A DNA stretch of 64,000 nucleotides from Pseudonocardia sp. 73-21 (GTDB lineage: Bacteria > Actinomycetota > Actinomycetes > Mycobacteriales > Pseudonocardiaceae), in assembly GCF_001899645.1 (NCBI RefSeq), contig NZ_MKVV01000093.1, positions 1 to 64,000 of the forward strand, written 5' to 3'. How positions within the stretch are numbered: the stretch's first letter is position 1; each line of letters opens with the position of its first letter. The translations under genes and the position numbers were made by a program. The notes under the pieces are model-generated. The model was not told the DNA's origin and searched no databases. It saw only the letters and a list, made by a program, of their open reading frames with translations. Positions 15,535 to 23,983 of the stretch are shown piece after piece.

Positions 15535-15695
15535 CCGGGGCCCGGGATGGCCGTGTCCCAGCGGAGCCACTCGGCCATCGCGTGGCCGCAGTCCGGGCAG
15601 GGCATCTCGAACCCGGTGAGGTCTCCGCCCGCGAGCTCGGCGTCGACGCCACACCCCTGGCAGACCCACCAGCCGACCGTGCTTGTCGTCCTCAT
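15495..15695 (-). CDS. Small zinc-ribbon protein
   Basis: 66 residues from MRTTSTVGWW (a start 6 codons upstream is also possible). Two CxxC knuckles, CQGC and CPDC, 20 residues apart, form a rubredoxin-like zinc ribbon: WWVCQGCGVDAELAGGD and FEMPCPDCGHAMAEW. The rest is short and polar. Stand-alone ribbons of this kind have no assigned role. Confidence 0.65.
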   Translation of the reverse strand: MRTTSTVGWWVCQGCGVDAELAGGDLTGFEMPCPDCGHAMAEWLRWDTAIPGPGQIWGRAAGRSAA

Positions 15696-15791
15696 GGCAC
15701 CACGGTAAATCACACCCCTGTCATTTTCTCGTCGACGCTGGCGAGAAAACTGCGTCTCCCCTGCTTACGGCCGGTGTGCGACGCTCCAGGG

Positions 15792-16775
15792 ATGGGTGGT
15801 GACGCGGCGGGACCGGAACCGGATCCGTGGGCGCCGGGGACGGCGGACAATCCGTACACGAGCCCGGCCCGGCGGCTCGCCGAGGCGCAGCTCGCCGATC
15901 CCGACGCCACCTGGTCGATGGGCCCCGCCGGCGTCGCCGTGCGGTTCGGGCGCCATTCCGACGAGCCGGTCGTCCGCGGCCCGGGCACCGCCGTCACCGA
16001 CCGCGGCGGCATCCGGATCGTGCTGCCCGACGAGACCGTCGCCATCGCCTACGAGACGCCCTCGACCGTCGACCCCCTGCGCTGGGACCACGCCGTGGCG
16101 TTCTGCCTCCCGGCCCGGACAGCCGGTCGCACCGCCCGCGACGTCATCGGCGAGCTGGGACCCGACACCGGCGCCCTGCGGCCGGCGGACGCCACCGCCG
16201 TGCTGTTCGACCTGGGCGTGGCGGGGGACTTCGCCGAGCTCGCGGTCCGCACGTCCGACCCGTCCGCGCTGGCCGCCCTGCGTGCCGCGTGCGGCTCCAC
16301 CGCCACCGACGCCGCCGACGCCCTCACCCCCGTCGTGACCAGCGACGCCGTCGCGCGGGTGGCCCGGACCGTCGCGGGCCGCATCGAGGCGGGCACGCCG
16401 TTGCGCACCCCGCTCGCCGAGCTCAGGACCGGCCCCGCCCTCCCGGCCACCGCCCCGGTTCCCGACGGCTGGGTGCCGTGCGCCGTCCTCGTCCCCGCCC
16501 ACCCGGCCATGGACCGGACCGGTCGTCCGACCCCGTTCGACCACGAGAAGCACCAGGCCTTCCAGGCCCTGCTCGCCGCGCACGGCGACCCGGTGCTGGG
16601 CGTGCTCAAGGCCGACGTGATCCACCGGATCCGGAACGGCCTCGGGCCGGACGACGCGTGGCTGGCCCATCACCCGGGCGCTCCCGGCGCGGTGGCGGTC
16701 GCCGTCCGGCAGCTCGCGCTCACCGACGGCACGTCGGGGACGCTCACCACATGGCGTAGCCGCTTCGGCGTCTGA
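15792..16775 (+). CDS. Hypothetical protein of 327 residues
   Basis: Start at the ATG of MGGDAAGPEPDPWAPGTADN. I do not recognise the family with confidence. The N-terminal part contains NPYTSPARRLAEAQLADPDA and FGRHSDEPVVRGPGTAVTDR; the middle is alpha/beta with ALRPADATAVLFDLGVAGDF; the C-terminal third contains FDHEKHQAFQALLAAHGDPV and LGVLKADVIHRIRNGLGPDD. There is no signal peptide or membrane segment. Codon use is like its neighbours. It stands alone, 70 bp after the zinc-ribbon gene start (divergent). Confidence 0.75.
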   Translation: MGGDAAGPEPDPWAPGTADNPYTSPARRLAEAQLADPDATWSMGPAGVAVRFGRHSDEPVVRGPGTAVTDRGGIRIVLPDETVAIAYETPSTVDPLRWDHAVAFCLPARTAGRTARDVIGELGPDTGALRPADATAVLFDLGVAGDFAELAVRTSDPSALAALRAACGSTATDAADALTPVVTSDAVARVARTVAGRIEAGTPLRTPLAELRTGPALPATAPVPDGWVPCAVLVPAHPAMDRTGRPTPFDHEKHQAFQALLAAHGDPVLGVLKADVIHRIRNGLGPDDAWLAHHPGAPGAVAVAVRQLALTDGTSGTLTTWRSRFGV

Positions 16776-16984
16776 GCCCGTTCCGACCGGCTGCCGTCCC
16801 TGGTGACCGAACAACGTGCACCACGCCCCGTAACGGCGGGCCGTCCCCGGGCGAGCAAGGGGGCGGGGGACAGGAGAGCGCTATCAGCGGCTCCGGTGAG
16901 GAGTCGTCCGGTCGTTGGGCCGCACTCACCGGGCGGTCAGCGCTCACCCCGCTCCCCGGCCGGTCACCCCCTCCTCGACCGGCC

Positions 16985-17023
16985 CCGGACCCACGCCGCC
17001 AGTGCCCGTCGGCGTGGGTCCGG
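16985..17023 (-). terminator. Hairpin downstream of the HAD phosphatase gene
   Basis: Perfect 14-bp stem CCGGACCCACGCCG / CGGCGTGGGTCCGG with an 11-nt loop, 9 bp past the stop at 17032. No T-run, as usual for actinobacterial terminators. The 256-bp gap (16776-17031) holds nothing else that I can support. Confidence 0.75.
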
Positions 17024-17031
17024 CGCGGGCC

Positions 17032-17820
17032 TCAGATGTCGTCCACCAGATCGGCGATGGACGCCACCACGCGGTGCGGCCGATAGGGGAACCGCTCGAT
17101 CTCGTCGGCCGTCATGATCCCCGTCAGCACCAGCACCGTGCGCATGCCGGCCTCGAGGCCCGCGACGATGTCGGTGTCCATCCGGTCGCCGATCATCACC
17201 GTGGTCTCCGAGTGCGCCTGCAGCCGGTTGAGCGCCGCGCGCATCATCAGCGGGTTGGGCTTGCCCACGTAGTAGGGCTCCACGCCGGTGGCGCGCGTCA
17301 TCAGGGCGGCCACCGCGCCGGTGGCGGGCAGCACCCCGTCGGCGGACGGGCCCGTCGGGTCGGGGTTGGTGGCCACGAACCGCGCGCCCGTCCGGATCAG
17401 CCGGATCGCGGTGGTGACGGCCTCGAAGCTGTAGGTGCGGGTCTCCCCCAGCACCACGTAGTCCGGGGCGTTGTCGGTGAGGACGTAGCCGATCTCGTGC
17501 AACGCCGTGGTCAACCCCGCCTCCCCCACCACGTAGGCGCTGCCGTTGGGGCGCTGGTCGTCGAGGAAGGTGGCGGTGGCCAGCGCCGAGGTCCAGATCG
17601 CCTCCTCCGGCAGGTCGATGCCGCTGGTGCGGAGCCGGAACTGCAGGTCCCGCGGCGTGTAGATGGAGTTGTTGGTCAGGACGAGGAACGGTCGGCCGGT
17701 GTCGCGCAGCTTCGCGACGAAGGCGTCCGCGCCGGGGATCATCCGGCCCTCGTGGACGAGCACGCCGTCCATGTCGGTCATCCAGCACTCGATCGGCTTC
17801 GGCTCTGCCACGCGGGGCAC
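17032..17820 (-). CDS. HAD-superfamily class IIA sugar phosphatase (NagD-like)
   Basis: 262 residues from a GTG at 17820 (GTG 17811 also possible). HAD motif I is [13 protein letters not shown] (nucleophile Asp), motif II LTNNS (about residue 50), motif [21 protein letters not shown] and [18 protein letters not shown]. The C2 cap between motifs II and III defines class IIA (NagD, p-nitrophenylphosphatase, 4-nitrophenyl-type) enzymes, which dephosphorylate nucleotides or sugar phosphates in the cytosol. Divergent, 19 bp away, from a small membrane protein. Confidence 0.87.
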   Translation of the reverse strand: MPRVAEPKPIECWMTDMDGVLVHEGRMIPGADAFVAKLRDTGRPFLVLTNNSIYTPRDLQFRLRTSGIDLPEEAIWTSALATATFLDDQRPNGSAYVVGEAGLTTALHEIGYVLTDNAPDYVVLGETRTYSFEAVTTAIRLIRTGARFVATNPDPTGPSADGVLPATGAVAALMTRATGVEPYYVGKPNPLMMRAALNRLQAHSETTVMIGDRMDTDIVAGLEAGMRTVLVLTGIMTADEIERFPYRPHRVVASIADLVDDI

Positions 17821-17839
17821 GATACGGAACGGTGGAGCC

Positions 17840-18259
17840 GTGGGCACATTCGTGCTGATCATCGTGGTGCTGGCCATCGCGGCCGGCGTCGTGTGGCTGG
17901 TCCGGCAGCACCGGGCCTGCAGCGCCCGGGAGCTCGACGACGCCCGCCACTGGGTGGAACGCCTCGGCGGCGCGGACGGCGATGGGCACGGACCCGCGGC
18001 CCGACCTGCCCCCGCTGTGGGGTCAGCAACAGGCCGGAGCCGTGACGGAGTCCCGTGACGTCGAGGTGGAGGGGCCCGCCTACAGCGCGTCCCCGACCCG
18101 TCGGGGCGCACGAGCCACCACCACCCGGGCGGGATGGTGGCGGGACAGCCGGTGCCGCGAGGCTGGTACTCGCAGCCGTGGTGGCGCCCGGCGCTGCTGT
18201 TCAGCACGATGCCGGGAGTGGCCGACGCCTACGCCGACGGGGGCGGGTTCGGGGACTGA
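17840..18259 (+). pseudogene. Small single-pass membrane protein, reading frame interrupted
   Basis: GTG at 17840 after GGTGGAG. The first frame gives one transmembrane helix, [20 protein letters not shown], then [20 protein letters not shown]. It stops at 18058. A second frame covers [20 protein letters not shown] to [12 protein letters not shown], and the first frame resumes with [20 protein letters not shown], ending [15 protein letters not shown] at 18259. The pieces make one plausible protein of about 135 residues (helix, charged linker, Trp-rich tail) if two compensating shifts are allowed. Function unknown. Alternatively only the N-terminal 72 residues are made. Confidence 0.5.
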
Positions 18260-18276
18260 GTGCGCCTGCGGCGCCC

Positions 18277-18316
18277 GTGCGTGGACAACAGTGTTCCCGC
18301 CCTGATTTCCGCGCAC
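18277..18316 (+). repeat. 40-bp palindromic intergenic repeat, copy B
   Basis: Ends GTGCGTGGA and TCCGCGCAC pair with one G-T mismatch; the inner AACA-G-TGTT pair is kept. It differs from copy A (2821-2862) by three substitutions and a 2-bp gap. It starts 18 bp after the stop at 18259, in the same orientation to the upstream gene as copy A. The rest of 18260-18634 is non-coding and repeat-rich. Confidence 0.8.
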
Positions 18317-18427
18317 GACCCCCGCTGGCCACGACGTCGCCACACATGACCGCCGCGCACGTCGCCAGGGGTCGGCGCGGACCGCACGGGAGCGCCCTCG
18401 CCGGGGCGAGAACGTGCGACGCGCGGT

Positions 18428-18634
18428 GATCTTCCGGTGTGCCGCCTCGCAGTGATCGCCGCCTGCCGTACCTTCCGGCCCTCCCCTCCCCGGGGCTCTG
18501 CCGTGCGGTGGATCGCGATCTTCCGGTGGTAACCGGGAGCACTGATGATCGGGGCACCGCTCGCGGTGCGGCGGCTCGCCTGATGGCGTGCCAGCAAAGT
18601 GGCTTTGCTGTCATCTGGTGCCAGCAAAGTGGCT
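18428..18634. repeat. Cluster of short direct and inverted repeats
   Basis: GATCTTCCGGTG occurs at 18428-18439 and 18517-18528. GTGCCAGCAAAGTGGCT occurs at 18588-18604 and 18618-18634, 30 bp apart; the first copy forms a perfect hairpin CAGCAAAG-TGG-CTTTGCTG. The second abuts the stop of the Nei-type gene, so the hairpins may terminate it. A 17-bp hairpin CACCGCTCGCGGTGCGG at 18555-18571 recurs identically at 21345-21361. Confidence 0.6.
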
Positions 18635-19465
18635 CTACTGACGTTCGGTCCGGGCCACCGCCGGCTGGCACGTCGGGCACCAGAAGAGGTTGCGCGCCAG
18701 GTGCTTGTCGTGCGCGATCGGCGTACCGCAGACGATGCACGGCTCCCCCGTGCGCCGGTAGGCGTAGACCTTGCGGGCGCACAGCGCCCCCCGGTCCGCC
18801 GGCTTCAGGAGCGTCGGGTCGTGCTCGGGGCGCAACGTCTCGATCTTGCCCTGCCGGACGCCGTCCTGGAGCAGGTCGACGAGGTCGAGCCACAGCTCGT
18901 CCCACTGCTTGCGCCCCAAGGCCTTCCCCGGCAGCTGCGGGTCGAGGCCGTGGCGGAACAGCGCCTCCGCGCGGTAGACGTTGCCGACCCCGGCGATCAC
19001 CTTCTGGTCCATCAGCAGCGTCGCGAGCGGCGCGCGGGAGCGGGAGATGCGGGCCCAGGCGCGGTCGGGGTCGGCGTCCTTGCGCAGCGGGTCCTCCCCC
19101 AGCCGCGCGTGGATCGCCTCCGCCTCGTGGTCGGTGATCAGCTCGCACGCGGTGGGGCCGCGCAGGTCGGCGTAGTGCGTGGGCCCGACCATCCGCAGGC
19201 GCACCAGCCCCCGGGGCTCCGCGACGGGGTGCTTGACGTCGCTGAACTTGCCGTACAGGCCCAGGTGGATGTGCACCACCAGGTCGGGGCCGTAGTGGTG
19301 GAACAGGTGCTTGCCGTGCGCCTCGGCGCGCTCCAGCACCCGGCCGTCGACGATCTCGGCGCTGGTGGCGAAGCGCCCCTGCGGGCTCGACACCGCCACC
19401 TGCCTGTTCGCGTACCGGCGCTGGTGCTGCCGGGCGAGCCGGTGCAGGGTGTGGCCTTCGGGCAT
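18635..19465 (-). CDS. nei: Fpg/Nei-family DNA glycosylase (Rv2464c/Nei1-like)
   Basis: 276 residues from MPEGHTLHRLARQHQRR. Pro2 and Glu3 are the catalytic residues (beta/delta-elimination bifunctional glycosylase). The H2TH region is LLMDQKVIAGVGNVYRAEAL, and the C-terminal zinc finger has CIVCG and CPTC with the R/K-rich hairpin. The sequence around HGKHLFHHYGPDLVVHIHLG matches the mycobacterial Nei1 type (Rv2464c as I recall it). It removes oxidised pyrimidines from DNA. It precedes rpiB on the same strand as in mycobacteria, rpiB being upstream by 37 bp. Confidence 0.9.
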   Translation of the reverse strand: MPEGHTLHRLARQHQRRYANRQVAVSSPQGRFATSAEIVDGRVLERAEAHGKHLFHHYGPDLVVHIHLGLYGKFSDVKHPVAEPRGLVRLRMVGPTHYADLRGPTACELITDHEAEAIHARLGEDPLRKDADPDRAWARISRSRAPLATLLMDQKVIAGVGNVYRAEALFRHGLDPQLPGKALGRKQWDELWLDLVDLLQDGVRQGKIETLRPEHDPTLLKPADRGALCARKVYAYRRTGEPCIVCGTPIAHDKHLARNLFWCPTCQPAVARTERQ

Positions 19466-19502
19466 GGGATCAAGCCTGCCGTGTCCGGGCGGATCCCGCG
19501 CG

Positions 19503-19976
19503 TCAGGTCGCGGGGAGCGGGGGCGCCTCGTGGGTGGCCTCGTAGGCGTCGAGGATGTCAATGCGGCGCTGGTGGCGCGGCTCGTCGGAGAACGGGGTGG
19601 CGACGAACGCGGCGGCGATCTCCGCGGCCTCGTCGAGCGAGTGCATCCGCGCCCCGATGCCCACGACCTGCGCGTTGTTGTGCTGACGGCCGAGCGTGGC
19701 CGTCTCGACGCTCCACGCCAGCGCGCAGCGGATGCCGGGCACCTTGTTGGCGGCGATCTGCTCGCCGTTGCCCGAACCACCGATGACGATGCCGAGGCTG
19801 CCCGGGTCGGCCAGCACGGCCAGGCCCGTGGCGATGCAGAAGGGCGGGTAGTCGTCCTGGGCGTCGTAGACGGCGGGGCCGACGTCCACGACCTCGTGGC
19901 CCAGACTGGCCAGGTGGGTCAGCAGGTGGGTCTTGAGCTCGAAGCCGGCGTGGTCGGAACCGATGTGGACGCGCAC
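19503..19976 (-). CDS. rpiB: Ribose-5-phosphate isomerase B
   Basis: 157 residues from a GTG at 19976 (VRVHIGSDHAGFELKTHL). Characteristic motifs are GSDHAGF, GIVIGGSGNGEQIAANKVPG (with Ser/Gly at the mycobacterial catalytic position rather than the Cys of the E. coli enzyme) and the NNAQVVGIGAR region. Interconverts ribose 5-phosphate and ribulose 5-phosphate in the pentose phosphate pathway. Co-oriented and probably co-transcribed with the downstream nei gene. Confidence 0.93.
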   Translation of the reverse strand: MRVHIGSDHAGFELKTHLLTHLASLGHEVVDVGPAVYDAQDDYPPFCIATGLAVLADPGSLGIVIGGSGNGEQIAANKVPGIRCALAWSVETATLGRQHNNAQVVGIGARMHSLDEAAEIAAAFVATPFSDEPRHQRRIDILDAYEATHEAPPLPAT

Positions 19977-20003
19977 GGGACGGAATCCTGCCCTACGCCG
20001 GAC

Positions 20004-20660
20004 GTGGCGGGGGTCAACGGGGTTCCCGACGGCTGGGTGGTGGCCCGGGTGCGACCCGGATCCGTGAGGTGGACGGTGTGCCCGGACGTCGCCGCCGTGC
20101 TGGTGGCGACGGCCGGCTGTGCCACGGTGGGCGTCGACATCCCGCTCGGGCTGCCCACCGGCGCCGCCCGCCGGGCCTGCGACGATCTCACCGCGCAGCG
20201 GCTGGGGCGGGCCCGGTCGTCGGTGTTCCCGGCGCCGCCGCGTGAGGTGCTGGGCGCGGCGTCCCACGCGGAGGCCTGCGCGGTGTCGGCGCGGCTGTGC
20301 GGTCGGAAGATCAGCCTGCAGTCGTTCCACATCGGCCCCAAGATCCTCGAGTGGGACGCCGTGGAACTGCCCGCGCACGTCGTCGAGGTGCACCCGGAGC
20401 TGGTGATGCGGGCGCTGGCCCCGGAGACGGACTTCGCGCCGAAGAAGTCGGCGCGCGGGGCGGGCCAGCGGATCGCGGCGCTCACACGGTGGGTGGACCC
20501 GGCGCTGGCGCTGGCCGATCTGCCGGACGGCGCCCGCCTCGACGACGTGCTCGACGCGCTCGCCGCGAGCTGGTCGGCGGCACGGTGGGCACGCGGGGAG
20601 GCCGAGGTCATCGGCGAGGAGGTCGACGACCGGGGCCGCCCGATGCGCGTGGTGCTGTAG
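20004..20660 (+). CDS. DUF429 (RNase H-like fold) protein
   Basis: 218 residues from GTG 20004 (VAGVNGVPDGWVVARV), 27 bp from the divergent rpiB start. The motif GV(D/N)GVPDGW at the N-terminus, VGVDIPLGLPTGAARRACDD and VFPAPPREVL, and HPELVMRAL are hallmarks of DUF429, a family of putative nucleases with an RNase H-like fold; activity is not established. In this copy the first Asp (GVDG) is Asn (GVNG), a change at a position that is usually acidic and may be a metal ligand. Confidence 0.85.
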   Translation: MAGVNGVPDGWVVARVRPGSVRWTVCPDVAAVLVATAGCATVGVDIPLGLPTGAARRACDDLTAQRLGRARSSVFPAPPREVLGAASHAEACAVSARLCGRKISLQSFHIGPKILEWDAVELPAHVVEVHPELVMRALAPETDFAPKKSARGAGQRIAALTRWVDPALALADLPDGARLDDVLDALAASWSAARWARGEAEVIGEEVDDRGRPMRVVL

Positions 20661-20671
20661 GGGTCGTGCGG

Positions 20672-21244
20672 TTACTTGCGGCCGCCGCCCAGCAGGCCGC
20701 CCAGGAGGCTGCCGAGGTCGGGGCCGGCCTGCTGCGCCGCTCCCCCGCCGCCGCCCAGCACGCTGCCCAGCAGCCCGCCGAGCACGTCACCGATACCGCC
20801 GCCACCGGCCGCGGGAGCCGCCGGGGCCGCTGCCGCGCCACCGCCGCCCATGAGCTTCGAGGCCAGGTAGGACATGACGATCGGGGCGAGGATGGGCAGC
20901 AGCTTCTGGATCAGGTCCTGACCGCCGACGCCGCCGATGGCCCCGAGCTGGTTGACGACCTGGCCCTGGTTGGCGCCGAACACGTGGCCGACGATCTGCT
21001 GGCCCACGTTCGTGTCGACCTGGTTGAGGTCCACGCCACCGTTCACCAGCCCGCCGTCGTGCTGCTGCACGGCCTGCGCGAACGACGCGGCGCCGCCCGG
21101 GTCGGCGGTGTTGGCCTGGATGCCGCCGAGCAGCGCGGGCAGGGCCTGGCGCGTGGCCTGCTCGGCCGTCTGCGGGTCGACCCCGAGCTGGCCGGCCAGC
21201 TGCTGGAGCGGGATCTGGGACAGGATCTCGTCGACTGCACTCAT
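20672..21244 (-). CDS. DUF937 protein (YidB-like)
   Basis: 190 residues from MSAVDEILSQIPLQQLAGQL with GAGAGG upstream. The DUF937 pattern is clear: DPQTAEQATRQALPALLGGI, then NQVDTNVGQQIVGHVFGANQ. The C-terminus is Gly/Ala/Leu-rich with GDVLGGLLGSVLGGGGG and DLGSLLGGLLGGG repeats, probably membrane-associating or disordered. No function is established for the family. Convergent with the DUF429 gene. Confidence 0.85.
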   Translation of the reverse strand: MSAVDEILSQIPLQQLAGQLGVDPQTAEQATRQALPALLGGIQANTADPGGAASFAQAVQQHDGGLVNGGVDLNQVDTNVGQQIVGHVFGANQGQVVNQLGAIGGVGGQDLIQKLLPILAPIVMSYLASKLMGGGGAAAAPAAPAAGGGGIGDVLGGLLGSVLGGGGGAAQQAGPDLGSLLGGLLGGGRK

Positions 21245-21397
21245 CGTGGTGGACCTCTCTGCGGCCACCCCCTCGGTGGCGACGGGCGCAGCGTAGCGAT
21301 CCCCGGCGACGAGGTGATCAGCCGCGCTCCCCCGCGACCGTGCTCACCGCTCGCGGTGCGGGCTGCACCGGTGCAGGTCCCGCACCGGGGACGGCGA

Positions 21398-22630
21398 TCA
21401 CGGCTGCTCGGCACGCCCGGTGTCGGCCGACGGCACCGCGTCGGCCGTTCCCGCGTCGGCCGCTCCCGCACCGGTCGGACCTGCGCCGGCCTGGCCTGCG
21501 TCCACTGGTCCCGCGCCGGCCGGGGGCACGTCGTCCGCGGGGACCGGCCCGCCGGCCGCCTCCCCGGCACGCGCGTCGATCAGCTCGCCCAGGTAGCGCA
21601 GGACGACCGCCGCGGCGGCCGCGGCCGGCACCGAGAGGAAGGCGCCCGCGATGCCGTAGAGCGTGCTCCCGGCCGTGACGGCCAGCAGCACCACCGCCGA
21701 GTGCAACCCGAGGCTGCGGGCCTGCAGGATCGGCTGCAGCACGTTGCCCTCGATCTGCTGCACCGCGAGCACCACCACCAGGATGATGACGGCGGCGGTG
21801 AACCCGTTGCTGACCAGCGCCACCAGCACCGCGAGCGCGCCGGCCACGACGGCGCCGACGATCGGGATGAAGCCGCCGAGGAACGTCAGCACGGCCAGCG
21901 GCAGCGCCAGGGGCACCCCGACGATCAGCAGCCCGCCGCCGATGAGCACGGCGTCGACGAGGCTAACGATGGCCTGGGTGCGGATGAAGCTGCCCAGCGT
22001 CACCCAGATCCGGCGCAGCACCTCGGAGAGGTGCCCGCCCGCACCGTCGCCCGCCACCTTCCGCAGCCACGGCAGGAACCGTGGGCCGTCCTTGATGAAC
22101 AGGAACACGAGCACCAGCGCGAGCACGAACGTGACCAGGCCCGACGCGATGCCGGAGATCCCCGTCAGCACGCTCGTGGAGATGGTGGAGATGCTCCGCT
22201 GGATCTGCGTGGTGATCTGGGTGATCACGTCGTCGAGCTGGCTCTGGCCCAGGTTGAGCGGCGGGCCCTTGAGCCACTGCTGGATGGCCGTGACGGCCCC
22301 CGACACGCTCGCCGCGATCTGCGGGATCGCTCCCGACACCGACGCGCCGACCAGCGTGACCAGCCCGCCGACCACCACGAGCGCCCCGATCAGCGACGTC
22401 GCGGCGGCCAGCGCGGGCGGGAAGCGGTGGCGGCGCAGCCACGCCGTCGGCGGCCACAGGAGCGTCGCGATGATCACCGCGAGCAGCACCGGGAACACGA
22501 TCGACCACAGCTGCGCGATGAGCAGCCACAGCACCACGATGCCCGCGCCGGCCGCGATCAGCCGCAGGCTCCAGCGCGCCGTCCACGTCACGCCCTCCCC
22601 GATGGCGGTTCCCCGGCCCGTCCTCGTCAC
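21398..22630 (-). CDS. AI-2E family transporter (PerM-like permease)
   Basis: 410 residues from a GTG at 22630. Eight or so transmembrane helices in the family pattern: LRLIAAGAGIVVLWLLIAQL, VLLAVIIATLLWPPTAWL, a long extracytoplasmic segment with SVSGAIPQIAASVSG and QLDDVITQITTQIQRS, then LALVLVFLFIKDG, LGGFIPIVGAVVAGALAVLV and VLQPILQARSLGLHSAVVLL. Homologues export varied small solutes; autoinducer export has been shown for few. The last 70 residues are an acidic Ala/Gly/Pro tail (VDAGQAGAGPTGAGAADAG), unusual and probably disordered. Confidence 0.88.
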   Translation of the reverse strand: MTRTGRGTAIGEGVTWTARWSLRLIAAGAGIVVLWLLIAQLWSIVFPVLLAVIIATLLWPPTAWLRRHRFPPALAAATSLIGALVVVGGLVTLVGASVSGAIPQIAASVSGAVTAIQQWLKGPPLNLGQSQLDDVITQITTQIQRSISTISTSVLTGISGIASGLVTFVLALVLVFLFIKDGPRFLPWLRKVAGDGAGGHLSEVLRRIWVTLGSFIRTQAIVSLVDAVLIGGGLLIVGVPLALPLAVLTFLGGFIPIVGAVVAGALAVLVALVSNGFTAAVIILVVVLAVQQIEGNVLQPILQARSLGLHSAVVLLAVTAGSTLYGIAGAFLSVPAAAAAAVVLRYLGELIDARAGEAAGGPVPADDVPPAGAGPVDAGQAGAGPTGAGAADAGTADAVPSADTGRAEQP

Positions 22631-22737
22631 GGCGCCAGCATGCCGGTGGTGGCCGTGACGGGCGGAGGCGGGGACCGCACACCCGTCGCGGTGGCCGCAC
22701 ACGTGCCGGGAGGGGTGTACGGCGCGGGGCCGATCGG

Positions 22738-23964
22738 CTACCGGTCCGCTCCGGCAGACGGCAGCCACTCCTGCGCCGCAGCGACGAGCGCCCGGACGCC
22801 CGTCGCCAGCGTCGGTTCCACCACCGGCGCGAACAGGGGCGAGTGGTTGGACGGCAGGCTCGCCACCACGGCGACGAGCTCGTCACGGCTGGTGGCGCCG
22901 GCGAACGCGGCCGGGTCGGCCCCGCCCAGCAGCCAGTACACGCACGGGACCCCGGCCGCCGTGGCGAACAGCCCGACGTCCTCGCTGCCGGTGACCAGCC
23001 CCGGGTCGACGACCGGCCCGACGGCGCCCAGGGCCGCGGCGGTGCGCGCGGCGGCGTCCTCGTCGTTGACCAGCGGCGGGAACGTGTCGAGCACGGTGAT
23101 GTCGGGGTCCTCCGCCGCCCCGGACGCGGCCGCCTCGGCCCGCACGATGCGCTCGACGGCGGCGAGGACGCGCGTACGCACGGCCGGGTCGAAGCTGCGC
23201 ACGGTCAGCCCCAGCTCGGCGTCGTCGGGGATGATGTTCTCCTTCGTGCCCGCGCGCAGCGTGCCCACCGACAGCACGGCCGTCTCGGTGCCGCCCACCT
23301 CGCGGGCCACGATCGTCTGCAGCCGCATCACCGTGGCGGCGGCCATGACGATCGGGTCCACCGTGGTCTCCGGGCGGGAGCCGTGGCCGCCGGCACCGTG
23401 CAGCGTCACGCGGACGGTGTCGGATCCCGCGAACGCCGGGCCCGGCCGCACCGCGAGGACGCCTGCGGGCAGCGGCGCCACGTGCTGCCCGAGCACGACG
23501 TCGGGACGGCCGAAGCGCTCGAACAGCCCGTCGTCGATCATCGCCTGGGCGCCGCCGCCGACCTCCTCGGCCGGCTGGAACACCGCGAGCACCGTGCCCG
23601 ACCAGGTGTCCCGCCGCGCGAGCAGCGCCTCCACCGCGCCGAGCAGGCACGCGACGTGCACGTCGTGACCGCAGGCGTGGGCGACCGGCACCTCGTGGCC
23701 GTCGCGGTCGACGGCGCGGGCGGTGCTCGCGTACTCCAGACCGGTGCGCTCCAGCACCGGCAGCGCGTCCATGTCGGCGCGCAGCAGCACGGTGGGCCCG
23801 GCGCCGTTGCGGAGCACGCCGACCACGCCGGTGCCTCCGACGCCCGTGGTGGTCTCGACACCGAGGCTCCGCAGCCGGTCGGCGACGACGCCTGCAGTGC
23901 GCGTCTCCTGGAACGACAGCTCGGGATGGGAGTGCAGGTCGCGGTAGAGGTCGGCGAGGCTCAC
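22738..23964 (-). CDS. M20-family amidohydrolase (aminoacylase/hippuricase type)
   Basis: 408 residues. M20D motifs: LRADMDALPVLERTGLEYAS (metal ligand Asp and catalytic Asp), AHACGHDVHVA, VFQPAEEVGGGAQAM (catalytic and bridging Glu) and the late NHSPLFAP. These enzymes use two metal ions to cleave amide bonds of N-acyl amino acids. A lid/dimerisation domain with GGHGSRPETTVDPIVMAAAT is present. Full length. It may form an operon with the M50 peptidase gene immediately upstream (19-bp gap), although the functional link is unclear. Confidence 0.9.
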   Translation of the reverse strand: MSLADLYRDLHSHPELSFQETRTAGVVADRLRSLGVETTTGVGGTGVVGVLRNGAGPTVLLRADMDALPVLERTGLEYASTARAVDRDGHEVPVAHACGHDVHVACLLGAVEALLARRDTWSGTVLAVFQPAEEVGGGAQAMIDDGLFERFGRPDVVLGQHVAPLPAGVLAVRPGPAFAGSDTVRVTLHGAGGHGSRPETTVDPIVMAAATVMRLQTIVAREVGGTETAVLSVGTLRAGTKENIIPDDAELGLTVRSFDPAVRTRVLAAVERIVRAEAAASGAAEDPDITVLDTFPPLVNDEDAAARTAAALGAVGPVVDPGLVTGSEDVGLFATAAGVPCVYWLLGGADPAAFAGATSRDELVAVVASLPSNHSPLFAPVVEPTLATGVRALVAAAQEWLPSAGADR

Positions 23965-23983
23965 GCCGTCGACCGTAGCCGGA

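Noticed and set aside
18588-18634. CRISPR array start
   Set aside because: Two 17-bp copies at 30-bp spacing only, with an internal hairpin and no cas genes; more likely terminator-type repeats.
20297-23668. 1123-residue plus-strand ORF
   Set aside because: Repetitive Arg/Gly/His translation opposite DUF937, AI-2E transporter and M20 genes; a shadow.
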